A DNA stretch of 64,000 bases from Bilabrum cf. latius. Lineage: Eukaryota; Bigyra: Bicosoecida; Bigyra; Bicosoecida. Where the stretch lies: assembly GCA_965178125.1 (NCBI GenBank), contig OZ237774.1, positions 124,001-188,000 of the forward strand. Direction: 5' to 3'. Of the stretch, positions 21,600 to 33,500 are shown one piece after another; within the stretch, counting starts at the first letter, position 1, and every line of letters starts with the position of its first letter. The notes beneath the pieces are model-generated. The model was not told the origin of the DNA. It saw only the letters and a list, made by a program, of their open reading frames with translations, and did no database searches. Both the position numbers and the translations under genes were made by a program.

Positions 21600-23525
21600 A
21601 TGTCCGACATCATCCCTGTTGCCACGGCACGAATGCATCCAATGCCGCCTGGAATTCCAGCCGCGGAGCATGTGGCAGAGTCGACGCCCGGCTCCAGCGC
21701 GGATGCGTTTCGAGTCGCGTCATCGATCGCGCAAGTACAGTCGGATTTGGAACTGATGGCGCCTGTTCCTGACAGCGAGCAGCAGCTGTCGCTACTGAGC
21801 AAGTACCTGCAGAAGCACGGCGGGACTGCGCTGCTTCCGCCTCTGGCAGAGCTGCTGCGAGCCGAGCAGCAAGAAACACAATCAAGGAAAAGGTTATCAA
21901 TTGCCATGTAGGAGCTGAAAGACATCGAACTGGAGATGGGGGTCACGAAAATGTCATCTCCCGGCAAGCACCGAAGAAGGAATTCAGTCCTGGGACGCAG
22001 GGGCAGCCTGCTTGGCCGCAGAGGAAGCACGTAGGGAGGCTACGGAGCAGCATCTGAAGAGCATCAAACAGGCTTTAATTAGATGGATGCTTCTTATTCC
22101 AGTGCTCCCAGATTCGATCCCGGGACGAGCGCATATCCGCTGGAATCGCACGGCGGCAGCCAATTCGATTTGGTCGCTTCCTCCAAAGATGCCCAGCACG
22201 GTACAAAGAAGGCCACCAGCAGCGAGAGCAAATCGTCTGTGGAGACCTTTGACTCAGCCACAGGCCCGGTCGCAGCTGCAAAGCGCCGGGTGGATCGCGC
22301 GAGACAATAGCACACCGCGGCTCTCACCCTCCACAGGGCTGCCGTGAGGCATCTTCTCCGGATGCTCCGATCGGATCAAGAGGCATGGACACACCTTGCT
22401 GCCGGCATGCAGCGGATCCGGAAGGTGCTCACTGCTGGTGCTGCCGCGCCCGTCGCTGGAGGTAGCAGGAGAAGCAGCCGCGGAGGCATACGCACACGCT
22501 CCTTTCGAAGCGGGGTGGGACCAGGAGCAGGACCAGCTGAAGAAGAAGGCAGTCATCATCACGGACATTCAAAGCGGCATGGCGCACCGGAGGGCCCATC
22601 GGTTGCAACCAAGCCAGGCAGCGAAGCCCTATCCTAGTCGGGGGCAGCAGACCCAACGGGCCGGAGCCGTCCTCACTCGTCACACAGCTCGCTGCGCAGC
22701 CACTCCCCAGCCCGAATGGTCGCAAACATTGCGACCAAGCTGCCCCTCGGCAGACTAGCCGTTGAGCTGGAGAAGCTCCGTTTCTTGGAGCTGGCCCACA
22801 TGCAGGTCTCGGGCGACCTGCGCATCCTGCTGGACGACAGGCACGCCCATGCGCTCGAAGAGGTGCGTAGGGCAGTGAAGAAGCTTGAGATCGTGGAGAG
22901 GGAAATCAAGAGGCACGGGGAGACAAAAGAGGAGCAGGATAAGGACCTTGGTGCTCTGATCGCCCGGCTGGAGCTGGATCTTCTTCGCCTGAACGACCTG
23001 GAGGCCATCCAGAAGCAGCAGCTGAAGGAAGTTGCGACCATCGAGAGGAGTGCGCTGCTGTCGCACCGGGATGACCAGGTGGCCAAATGCGAGGCGGAAA
23101 GATCCAAGACGGAGGCCCCCCTCAAGTCCGAGGAAGCCGCCCACTTTGACCATGCAGCCGGTGCCAGGCTGAAGATCAAGCGAGCCAAGCTGGAGGTGCG
23201 AGCGGCGCAGCGGAAGCAGCTGGAGGAAAACGTAAAGCTGGATCGCGCCATCCAGGAGGAGTAGGAAGCGATCGAATGGCTGCAGCAGACCATCGGGACG
23301 GTGCGAGGCTTCCTCGAGGAGAGCGACGAGATCGCCGCAGAGGTGGCTAAAGAGGAAGCAGTCCACCGGTGGATCGAAGAGCGGGACGCGAGGCTCCGCA
23401 CCATGACACGGGAGGCGATGGGGCGCAAGATCCGGGACTGGTTCCGGCTGGTCAAGGAGCAGAAGGACTCCGTCGATAAGGAGCTGGCGGCTCTAGTAAA
23501 GGAAAAGGAGCAAGATGGCAAGTGA
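21600..23525 (+). CDS. Coiled-coil protein, unknown function
   Basis: This frame of 641 residues ends at TGA; TAGs lie at 21909, 22032, 22080, 22308, 22635 and 23262. The last sits within a long coiled coil, AIQEE-UAG-EAIEWLQQT, a good context for Gln. An N-terminal acidic/helical region precedes a Ser/Arg-rich middle (about 21950-22690). From about 22716 a charged heptad-patterned helix of more than 250 residues begins with KLPLGRLAVELEKLRFLELAHMQ and carries regular Leu/Ile spacing and many Lys/Glu pairs. The closing helix has a basic RKIRDWFRLVKEQKD stretch. MSDIIPV is chosen as the start because upstream codons in this frame look non-coding; the LRR gene's stop lies 248 bp upstream on the same strand. 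A structural or scaffold role is likely but unproven. Confidence 0.75.
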
Positions 23526-23742
23526 ATGGTTGTGGGAGAGTATAGTTCTTTTGTAGAGAAATTGGACAGGTTTACTTGATGCATGTATGGCCATATAGAC
23601 TTGTCCATTCTGGCACTGCCTCACTGTGTGATGAATGGGACACGTCCCTTGCAAATGACGGCAACAGTCGCTCGAAATGGGCGAAAGCCTGTAGAACGAT
23701 GACAATCATGGGTCAATATTGAAGTAGCTCCATCGTGCTTAC

Positions 23743-26211
23743 ATGACCGAGTGTTCAATTGTAGGAGTCCCAGAGCGGCTGTCTGGAGGAGCAGTGAATA
23801 CTGTGAACCGAATCTCAGTTTTGAATCGTGAGAATTCAACCGCAACCAAGTTTGTATGCCGTCCAATCTTGGGCTAGTTAGCAAATGAATAGTACTTCTG
23901 CTGTATGTTATGGCCCTGAAAACTTGCCGCTGCTACAAACGAATGAATGGTATCTGGATTCGACTTGTTATCGTCCCAAGCAGAGTCATTCGGAACCCCT
24001 AGCGAAGCAATCGAATCCGAAAGCAGTACTCAAACTATGGTGGTAAAGCACGCGGCAGACACGCTCGCCGCAAACCCGAGCATACCGCTCGACAGCAGCA
24101 GGCTCATGTTCGAGGTAGCGGCGCTACAATGGGCTGCATCTGGGTCCCTGCTGCCTCAACTCGGCCCCTCCCCACCGACTCACCGGCTCATCAGCACCGA
24201 ATCAACGGCAATCGGAACCACAGCCGCAACAGCCCCCCATGCAGCGCCGGGTGCAGAGGCCGCGCCAGCAGTTCTGGTGCCTCGAGTGCTTGGTTCCGCT
24301 CTTGATGCGGCGCCGCGCATCGCCGTTCTGGAGGATCTGGGACCACCCATTGCTCTACCGAGGTTCGATCCTCGGCTCCCTGATCATCAAACGGGGGGAC
24401 ACGCATCAGGTCGTGGACGAACCGACGACGATGGAACGTCGGGTCACCCCTGCAGGCCAACGGCATCGAGCGTTGATGCACATCCAGATGCACCTGCATC
24501 GCACTGCGATGCACCGTTCATCGACTCGATCCAGTCCGTCATGGATCTCACGGCAGGTGCATCGCACTGCGGCGCAACAGAGGCGCTGGAGAGAGCCCAG
24601 CGGGCCGCGGTGCAGGCAACCGGGCCAGTCGGGGCGGCCATCCGGAAGATCCACGATTCCGGTTTTAAAACGAACCCCCAGGAACGTTCGCTCTTCGGTG
24701 GTGCTGGATCTGCACCTGCTCCCGGCCCCGGTCACGTCAACCTGCCCATCCAGCGCACTCGTCACACCGTGCAGTACGCATCGGCGGCCGGTCACCTGGC
24801 AACGTGCCTGGACCGAACCGCTGGGGGCAGCAGCGGAGACGGACCCGACGATGACGACGCTGGCGATGTTAAAAGGGCAAGTGCTGGCAAAGTCCCGGCG
24901 GTGCCGGTGCCGGTGCCGGTGCCGGTGCCGGTGCCGGTGCCGGTGCCGGTGCCGGTGGCTGCAGCCCGTCTCTCGGTGATGGCTGCCGTGCTGGGGATCT
25001 CGCTGCGGGACGGCACGTATGTTCCGCACGGCACAGCGCAGGCAGCGTGTGATCGCCTGGTGGATGCGTGGTATGTAGCGCGCGGTGCCCGAGGTTCCGC
25101 CAGCGGAACCACGGCGGCGCTGCGCGAATGGGCATCGCAGGCGGCCGATCGGGTAGCAACGGAAACAGCCGCTCACCCACACCCACCGCAACTTCCGCTT
25201 CGATCCCGCCTTGCGGTAGGCAAGGAAGGGTGCGGCGAGGGCACCGAGAAGGGAACAGGGGATGCATCTAGTACTTCTTGCGCACCATCTGCAGATGCAT
25301 CGCATGGTGGCGCAGCATCAGCTCCCCCCACTCTTCGCTTCGGCGTGTGCATGACTCACGGGGACCTTTGGCCTGCTTCCGTGCTGCTTCGAGTGCACCG
25401 CACTGCAGACCTTGAACACGAAGGGAAGCGCCCGGACAGCCTCTAGACGGGGTTACGTGGTCCCTCTCATCGTGTGACGAGTGTCCAGCCGTGCCTCATC
25501 GACTGGGAAATGTCTCATTTCGGCAGGCCGCTGCAGGACTGCGCGCATTTCCTGGCGCACTGCATTGCAGCGGATCTACGGGCGGGTAGGGGCAGCACTG
25601 TTCCCTGGGGCCACTGGAACATCTCGGGTGCGCTCGGTCGGCTTGGTGGGTTGTTCTCTAGCTTTACGGCTGGTGCTTCTGGTAGTGCCACTGTGACCGA
25701 CGAGAACGGCACTGATGGGCCTGGTAGGTGCGCGGATGGGACTGCTGCAGACGCAGCCGAAGGTACACAGCGTGATGGGAAGAGAGACGCATCGGTCACT
25801 GCTGTGGGTAGCGCGGGTGACGAGTGTCCAGAAGACGCTGCGCTGGGTGGGGCAGGGGCTGGCACGAGCCAGCAGGGCGAGCGCGATGTCCCACAACCGC
25901 ATGCACCCAGTTGGCTTGGCCAGCGACTATGGGAGTCCTTCGCGGATGGGTACAGTGGTGTTGCTTGTGTGACGAGTGAAAAGGGTGTGACGAGTGGCAT
26001 AGAGGGGCTGAAGGCGCCGTCGGCCCACGATGCGGCTGTGGCTGTCGCGCTGCACATCAGCGAGCGGGCGCGGGATATGCCTGACGGTGGCAGCCAAGAC
26101 GTTGGCTATGGGTGTGAAGAGTGCCGATGGGGGCTCGTGCACGCAGCCTCAGAGCTGCTTGTCAGGGCGTGCAGCAGCTTTGCGTTTGCTGAGCTCAAGT
26201 CAGATTTGTGA
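23743..26211 (+). CDS. APH / methylthioribose-kinase-like phosphotransferase
   Basis: I infer two exons, 23743-23827 and 23984-26211. The 156-nt intron has a GTGAGA donor and AAGCAG acceptor, like other introns here. Exon 1 encodes MTECSIVGVPERLSGGAVNT, the glycine loop expected at the N-terminus of this protein-kinase-like fold. Exon 2 continues with TMVVKHAADTLAANPSIPLD (ATP-site Lys), SSRLMFEVAALQ and a VPRVL...IAVLEDLGPPIAL strand pair. The catalytic segment HGDLWPASVLL has Ser where choline kinases have Asn, as in methylthioribose kinases; the metal-binding motif is LIDWEMSHFGRPLQD. The product is about 770 residues because of long low-complexity inserts, including a (Val-Pro)n run. TAG at 25444 separates the two catalytic motifs, so it must be decoded for an active enzyme. 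The stop is TGA. The substrate cannot be told from sequence. Confidence 0.8.
24900..24953 (+). repeat. Nine tandem GGTGCC hexamers
   Basis: An exact (GGTGCC)9 run is in frame in the phosphotransferase gene and encodes alternating Val-Pro. It is the same hexamer family as the Gly-Ala tract at 3429-3932 but read in a different register, so the DNA repeat rather than the peptide is shared. Confidence 0.95.
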
Positions 26212-26391
26212 TGATCCCGGATTGCGTACGTATTACTCAAGTCAGAATCCGAAAAACACAACGTAACTTACTGTCGCGCTGATGGGGTTTTACGGAGTTT
26301 GCTTCGAAACGTAACCAGGGCCACAATGAGAACAACTCATTTTTAACGCACGTTCCTTTATAACTAATCCCTGGGAGGGCAGTCGAAATGC

Positions 26392-29300
26392 TCAGTCAGT
26401 TGCCCCGCAATACATACCGTGGACAGCGGACCAAAGCCCCAGGCACGCCTGCCTTGCCCCCTCCGCGGGCCAGCAGCCATCCACCGTTGGACGACGATTG
26501 AAACCCACCGCAGAGTCCCCTGCACTCGCCATACCAGTCCCACTGCTGATACCATTGGCATCGCCACCATGTCGACCCCGCGAGGCACCGAAATCGAGTC
26601 GCCTGCCCTGCCCCAGCATGCTGCCCGCCTCCGCCCCTGCTCCGCCCGCAGCGGCTTCACGAGCGGCTGCAATCTCCTCCTTCGCTTCCGAGTGCATCCG
26701 CGCCAGCCGCAACGCAGCCCTGCGGAGCCGGACGAGCCTTCTCGCGTGCCCCGCCGCACTCGTCACACCTGCCTCCTCCAGGCCGTCCAGCGACAGCTGC
26801 ACCAGCTGCGCTGCGGCCCCGATGGAGGCGCCCACCCAGCTCTCCAGCGCCTAGATCGCACTCGTCACCCTGGCATCACCCGCAGAGCGCGCGGTTTCTT
26901 TTTCTTCTGTTCCTGCCAGGCTTCTTCCTCGCTTTGATCCACCGGTGGGCTTTGCGCCGGACATCCAGGACTCCCCGGTGACCATGTGCGCGTTGCGGGC
27001 GTTGCTGGTGCGTGTGACGAGCTAAGGGGGTAGGAAAGGACCCGGAGCCGGAGGCAGGGTCGCGACCAGCGCCTCCCACGGCGGCAGCTCCCCTGGGGGT
27101 AAGTTCCGCACGGCGCCGCGCAATCCATCTGCCAGGGTCTGCTCGCCAGCCACCTCGATGGCTTGCCTGAATCCCGCCGCAGTGCGATGCACGTCGGGCA
27201 CGAGCGCGCCTCCGTGCATTGCACCCGTCGAAGGCCCCGCACCAGCCCCCGCACCGCTCTATGCCTCACCATTCGATCGGAGCAATCCGGCCCCCTGCTC
27301 CTTCAGCTCCAGCCTGGGCAGCTCGGGGGCGATCACAGGCACCCCATGGGCCCTGTGGCCCCGGGGCGCGACCACGACCGTCGGCTCCGCAGGACAGCGG
27401 AACCGATCCACGGCCTCCACGGCGCCGCGCAGATCCGCAAAACCGGAAGAGCGAAGAGACTCCCAGGGAGAGGCCTTGACTCCGCTACCACCGTGCGATG
27501 CACCCTCATCCCCACCGTCTCGCTCCTGCCCTCCCGCGGATAATATCGGCTCCGAGTGACTCATCGTCATCATCGCCCCAGCGTCTGCGAGAGCAGCGTC
27601 CAGCTGGTCCTGAAGGTCTGCCTGCAGCCCCAGGCCGGCCCACCGCCCCCCCGAACCGGCCTCAAAATGCAAGGCAGACTCCAGAGGCATCGGCGGTGCG
27701 CCGTCGTGCGATGCACCTTCACGGTGCCCGTAGGCAGGACCCGCCACGTCAGGCAGGGAGTCGCGGTCCTGCCCCCCCTCGCTCTCTTCGGCTCCTGCCT
27801 GCCCGTCCGTATCTGCACCACCGTGCGATGCACCCTCGAACACCGAGCCGCCACGTTCTGACCCCTGCGGGGTCAGTGGCCGCTGCTCCTCTGCCCCACG
27901 GGGTGTCAGTCTGCTCCCCTTCGGTGTCAGATTGCCCCCCATGCCCCCCCGGGGGGTCAGCAGGGGCGCGTCCCCCGGGATACCACCCCCCCCATCCAGC
28001 GGTACCCCCACCTCCGAACCGGTCGCAACCGACATGGCAGAAGCAGAGGCCTCCTGACCCGTTTGCAAATGAAGATGAAGATGAGATCCGGGCCGCTTGA
28101 ACGAGCTCCCCGGTGCGCCGCTGGGTCGGCCCCCCATAGGCTGCCCCTCCGCGGCGGCAGCTCTAGGGCCGCGAGCACTTTCGATTCCGGGTGCATCGAG
28201 GCCGCCTCGCTCCCCGCGGCGGCGGCTGCTCGACCTCGACCGGCTTGCGGAACCAACGCTCAGAAGCGCGGCGCCCCACGGGGCCACCGGCACGCCGAGC
28301 ATACCCACCTGCAGCCCGCCGGCACCTGCCGGTGCCGTGCCAGCCGCACTCGTCACACCAGCTGCCCCAGCGCCCACCATTGGCATACCCCCGACACGCC
28401 CCGTAGGCGCACTCGTAACAGCATCGGCGGCTCTGCCCAAGAGCTGCACGGCCGCTTCCTCCTGCCCCGCACCACCGTGCGCTGCACCCTCGGCCAGCGC
28501 GCCCCCCTCTCTTCTCTCAAGCACCCGCCTGCACACTCTCCTTAGCACTGCAGTGGGATGCTCCAGCCGGCAGCTGCCCCCGAGCGATTTCCGGCCCACC
28601 ATGGACCTGGTCACCGTGGTGAAGACAAAGTCTTCAAACCCGCAGCTGCGCGCGTACAGCCGCATCTCCTCTCTGGTCAGGCCCAGCTCCCGCTCCGCAC
28701 TCGTCACACCGTCCACGTCCAATTCTCCGGACGAGGTGCCGGCCTGCATGCCCCCCCTGCCATCGCCCCCCGGGCCGCCAACCCCCCCACCCCCACCGTC
28801 CCTTGCGCCCTTCTGGGCCTTCCTCTGGATCACAACCAGCCCGCCCGTGTCTTCGGCCTGCTGCTGCTGCACCTGTGAGGCACCTGCCTGCAGCTCCCGG
28901 ACGATCGGAGCCGAACCGTCCCCGCCCACGGTGCCCCCGCGCACGCCCCTAGCTCCACCCTGAATGCCAGCGCCCGCGATCCGATCCTGACCCGCGCCGG
29001 TTTGACCACCCCCGTCCCGATCCGATCCGTAGCGATACCTGCTGCTGCCTCTCGCACCACCTCTAGCCCCGCCTCCCCCCATCCGGTCGGTGTATCCCCC
29101 CGACCCCTCCTCCTCGTCCTCGTACTCCTCTTCCGTTGCGTGCACCGTGGGCAGCATGTCTGCCCTATGCGTCATCAGCACCATCTCCGTCCCTTCCGCC
29201 CTTGCCCGCCTTTGCACCACCTCCCTCCAGTCGTCCACCGCCTCGGCCCCCGCGTCATCCCCGCCGTCCAGCACGAACAGGATGGCATCCGCCGATCGGA

Positions 29301-30162
29301 GCAGCAGGCCAAGGTGCTCCGAGGACCCCCCCAGGAGCTCGCAGTATGGCACCTCCCACAGGAAAAGTGACACCGAGGCGTCGCTGTCAGAAACTGACCC
29401 CGAGGATGCCCCTCCGGATCGATGGCCCCGGGCCGGCCCACTCGTCACACCGGAAACCGTGGCACGCCGGCCGCTGCTCCTTCCACTCCCGGACCGCTGC
29501 ACCGCCGTCGCGCGCGGCGCCGCGTCCGAAATGCGGAACCGTTTCACGACCGTCAGCTCCGCACCCACCGTCATCCGCCTCTGAGTGGGTTCCGGTTTCC
29601 CCGCGATGCACCGCACGATGGTGCTCTTGCCCGAGCCGTTGGCGCCGACCAGCAGCACCGTCACGTTTCTCCTCGCCTGGAGGGACTGGAGGGCTCCAAG
29701 GTCAGCAGCGTACGCGTGGGAACTCTTCGTGACGTTTCGCAGACATGCCCGGGAAATGTCTCGGACCTTCTTTCGCGCAATGCGATGCACCTTGAGGACG
29801 GCCCGGGCGTCGGGTGGCTACGGGGCACCGGCCGTCTTTCGTGCCTCACCAGCGCTCCAATCGGATCTACGCCGGGTGAGCTTTGATGACCCGTCCCTGC
29901 TCCGTCGGTCTCCTCGTGTCAGCGAACGTTCCTCCACTGATGGTTCGCCGTTGGAGCGGGAGGACGCTGCCTTGCGGGCGAGCGGCGGAAGGGAGCCAGC
30001 AGCAGCTGCCGCCGAAGTGTCGTATCCTCCCACGGTTCTGCGGCGACCGTGCGCGCCAGCACTTTCAGTTATACTGGAGGCGCCGTCGTACTGGCTGCGG
30101 TCCACGCTGGACTGGGCGTCAGAGGGGCGCCTGTCGCTCGATCGATCCGGTTCCATGGCCAT
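26392..30162 (-). CDS. P-loop protein with degenerate Ras-like G domain and long disordered tail
   Basis: A single frame of about 1,256 residues begins at MAMEPDRSSDRR and ends at TGA (26394-26392). TAGs lie at 29818, 27259, 27022 and 26851. After a basic N-terminus comes VTVLLVGANGSGKSTIVRCI (near residue 170), a Walker A/G1 motif. Then come a Ser-rich insertion, a SLFLWEVPYCELLG strand in place of DxxG, ADAILFVLDGGDD, and VLMTHRADMLP where NKxD is expected. This order fits a Ras/Rab-like or Roc-type GTPase core that has lost canonical G3/G4 residues, so guanine specificity is doubtful. The rest is Gly/Ser/Pro-rich with a helical C-terminus (about 26400-26850) rich in Ala and Arg. A member of an ABC-type or GTPase-like regulator family is an alternative. 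It is divergent from the exonuclease gene. Confidence 0.75.
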
Positions 30163-30589
30163 CGCAAAAATGCGGCTTTGAATCAGCTTTCAATTTGCTG
30201 CAAACCGTGGAGAGCATACATGATGAATAAGGTCAAGCAGTGAATGGCATAGTTTGGATCCAGCACGCCAAATCAAGCAGGGTGCCATCGGAGTGCAAGC
30301 ATGTGCAACCGCGCTCCACATGCAAACACAGCCAGAACTCACGATGTCCACCTTGCTTGCACTGAGTTGTTAACTTATAAACTTACTAAATGACGAATAT
30401 TTACTGCAAATGCACGAGCACAGGCGACAGTACGCGAAACCGAGCAATTTGCTATGCTGCTCAATAGCGAAGGTTCTTCTTGGGTTCGTTGACCAAAAAA
30501 TGAGGCGAGTTCTTTGGCTCATTTTTGGCTCTCGCAGCCATCACTCGCGCACAGCTATCTCACGAACTGTTTAAGAGTGATTTCAACAG
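30163..30589. promoter_or_regulatory. Divergent intergenic region
   Basis: This AT-richer 427-bp gap lies between the starts of the P-loop gene (-) and the exonuclease gene (+) and presumably contains both promoters. I see no distinct element. Confidence 0.45.
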
Positions 30590-33500
30590 ATGGGAGTCCC
30601 CGCATTTTTCCGATGGCTCAAGGAGAAGTACCCAAAGATTCTGCTCGAGTTGATCGAGAGCGAAGTTGTGGACCTACCAGATGGTACCCGAGTGCCACCA
30701 GATTGGACTAAACCGAATCCAAATGGCGTGGAATTTGATAATTTATATATTGACATGAATGGGTGAGATTCTCGCTTATTTAAAGCTGCATTCATCGTTC
30801 GGCAATTGCTTGCGTTCTGAAGTTACTTCCGTTTCAGGCCAGGCAAAGCTGTACATTATTTCGCAGCGTTATTCACCCATGTGTACACCCGGAAGATATG
30901 GCAGCCCCGCGTAGCGAGCAGGAGATGTTCCGAAACGTGAGCACAGACACTATCGATGTCGCTCCCGAGCCTGCACGTTCCACTCGAGCACCGTACCATG
31001 ATCACACCACAACCAGCCCGCATAAACATGACACCCATTGCCATCTAATCCGCAGATTTGCCTGTACATCGACCGTCTCATGGCTGCCGTGCGCCCCCGC
31101 CGCCTGCTCTACCTCGCCATCGACGGCGTGGCTCCCAGGGCCAAGATGAACCAGCAGAGGACGCGCAGGTTCAAGACCGCCAAGGAGATCTCGGAGCACG
31201 AACGTGTGGAGAAACAGGTCAGGAAGGAACGGCTCCGGGCCCTCGAGAAGAAAAAAAGAAAGAAGAGAAAGAAGAGGGGCGGTGAGGGGGACGCCTCCAG
31301 CGGGGCTGGGGGGGACGACACAGTAGCAGGCGAAATGCAGGACGGCGATGACGATGACGAGGATGATGACGAGGACGAAGAGGAGGAGCTGTCCGAGCTT
31401 CCTCGCCAGACGGACGATTTTGGCAGGATCCTCGGCAAGTTCGACCACAACGTGATCACCCCAGGCACGCGTGAGCGTAGCAGTGTCTGCTTGCATTGCA
31501 GTGCATTGCAGTGGATTGTTCCCCGCAGGCACACGCCTTGACTCTCCAGGAGTACTTTCTGTTTTCTCTTATCCACACACGATTCTCTTTGGCCTCGCAG
31601 CGTTCATGGATCGCCTGGCCCGGTTCCTCAGGTTCTACATCGCGGAGCGGCTGAACAACCACCCGGGGTGGGACGGTGTGGAGGTCGTGTTCTCGGACGC
31701 TTCCGCCCCGGGAGAGGGGGAGCACAAGATCATGCAGTTCATCAGGGCACAAAGGGCGCAGCCGGGGTACGACCCGCACACTCGTCACGTGCTCCACGGC
31801 CTGGACGCCGATCTGATCATGCTGGGTTTAGCCACCCACGAGGCGCACTTCTCCATCCTCAGGGAACAAGTGTTCCCCAACAGACGGAGGGGAGGCCGTG
31901 CGGCGCAGAAGGAGGAAGAGGAGAAGTTCCGCAGGGAAAATCTTGCGCGGCGCCGGCGGATCTTCCGCGACGGCGACGTGGGCGTCCCCTTGAAACCGCT
32001 GCAGCTGCTGCAGATCTCGGTGCTTCGGGAGTATCTGGCCGCGGAGTTCTCCTCCCTGGACCCGAAAAGTGACCCCGCGCTCCGGGCTCAGATGGCCAGA
32101 GCGGCAGAAGGGGGTCAGTTTGCGGCACGAGGCCAGGCGCACACCCCCTTGCCCTTCCCCTTTGACATCGAGCGGATCGTTGACGACTTCGTGTTCATGT
32201 GCTTCTTCGTCGGTAACGATTTCTTGCCACACCTGCCCTCTTTGGACATCCGCGAGGGCGCCTTGGATCTTTTGATCGAGACCTACAAGCAGGTCCTGCC
32301 GGCACTGGGCGGCTATTTGACCAAGGAGGGCGAGATTGACCTGGTGCTGGCCGACGTGCTGCTCTCCAGGATCGGGCTGGTGGAGGACGAGATTTTCAGG
32401 AGGAGGCGGGAGAACGAAGAACGGATGGCGAGGAGGAGGGCGAGTCAGATGCACCAGCAGGCGCAGGGTGGCCAAAGTGGGCACAGAGGGCCCGGGGGCA
32501 GGGGCGGTGCAGCACCGGCCCCCGCCGCCATCCACGACATGATGCCGGCACGGGGACAGGGACAGGGGCAGGGCTCGGGGGGTCATGGACAAGGGAGGGG
32601 CGGAGGGCATGGAGGCACCGGCGCGAGCGGGCTGCTGGGCGGCGCCCCTCCTGGTTCCGCAAGCGCGGCGCCGGCAGGGCTCGGGCGCCAGGACAGCGTG
32701 CAGTCGGCCGCCAGTGCGGCATCCTCCACAGCCACCGGCGGCGCCGCGCATTCGCAGGGTGGCGGTTCCGCAGACCTATCGGAGGAAGCGCGGGAAGCGG
32801 CGCGCTCGGTGGCGGATCGGATCAGGAACGCGGGTGGCGGTGCCATGAACGTTGCGGCCAGGAGTCACGCCGTTGATCTCTCGGGTCAGGGGTAGCAGGC
32901 TCGGGCGCGACTCGCGGGTCACGACGCGTCGCAGGAGGCCCCCGGGCTCGATCTCGGGATCGAAGGCGGCTAGGGTGGTCAAAGCGGCGCGGCCTCTGGT
33001 GCCGGCTCCGAATCCAAGACCCAGAACCAGAGCGCTGCGGACGCTTTGCGGGACCGTATGCGCAAGGGCAAGGGCAAGGGCAAGGCAAAGGGCGGAACGG
33101 GCGAAAAGCGCGACAAGCCTCAGAAAAAGGCAAAGCAGGACAAGGAGCATCCGTCGGCCAAGGGGTCGTCGTCATCGTCATCGTCATCGTCATCCAGGAG
33201 CAAGCAGGCCGCAGCTGCTTCCAGTGCAGCCTGCGAGGACGCGGCACAGGCGGCCATGGTCGACGCCGAAGGTTCCTCGGAATTCAGCAAACCCGCTGAC
33301 GTGGCATCCGACCCGGTTGCAACCGCAGCTGGGGGCGACGGCCCGCCCGAAGATGCCGAGGGGGCGGACGAGGACGAGGACGAGGACGAGGCTGCATCGG
33401 CGGAAGAGCTGGAGGACTTGGAGGGAGTGGACGGAGCGGGGGGGTTGGACCTGCTGCCCGAAGGTGTGACGAGTGGGTCTGTTCCCATGGAGGGGGGCGA

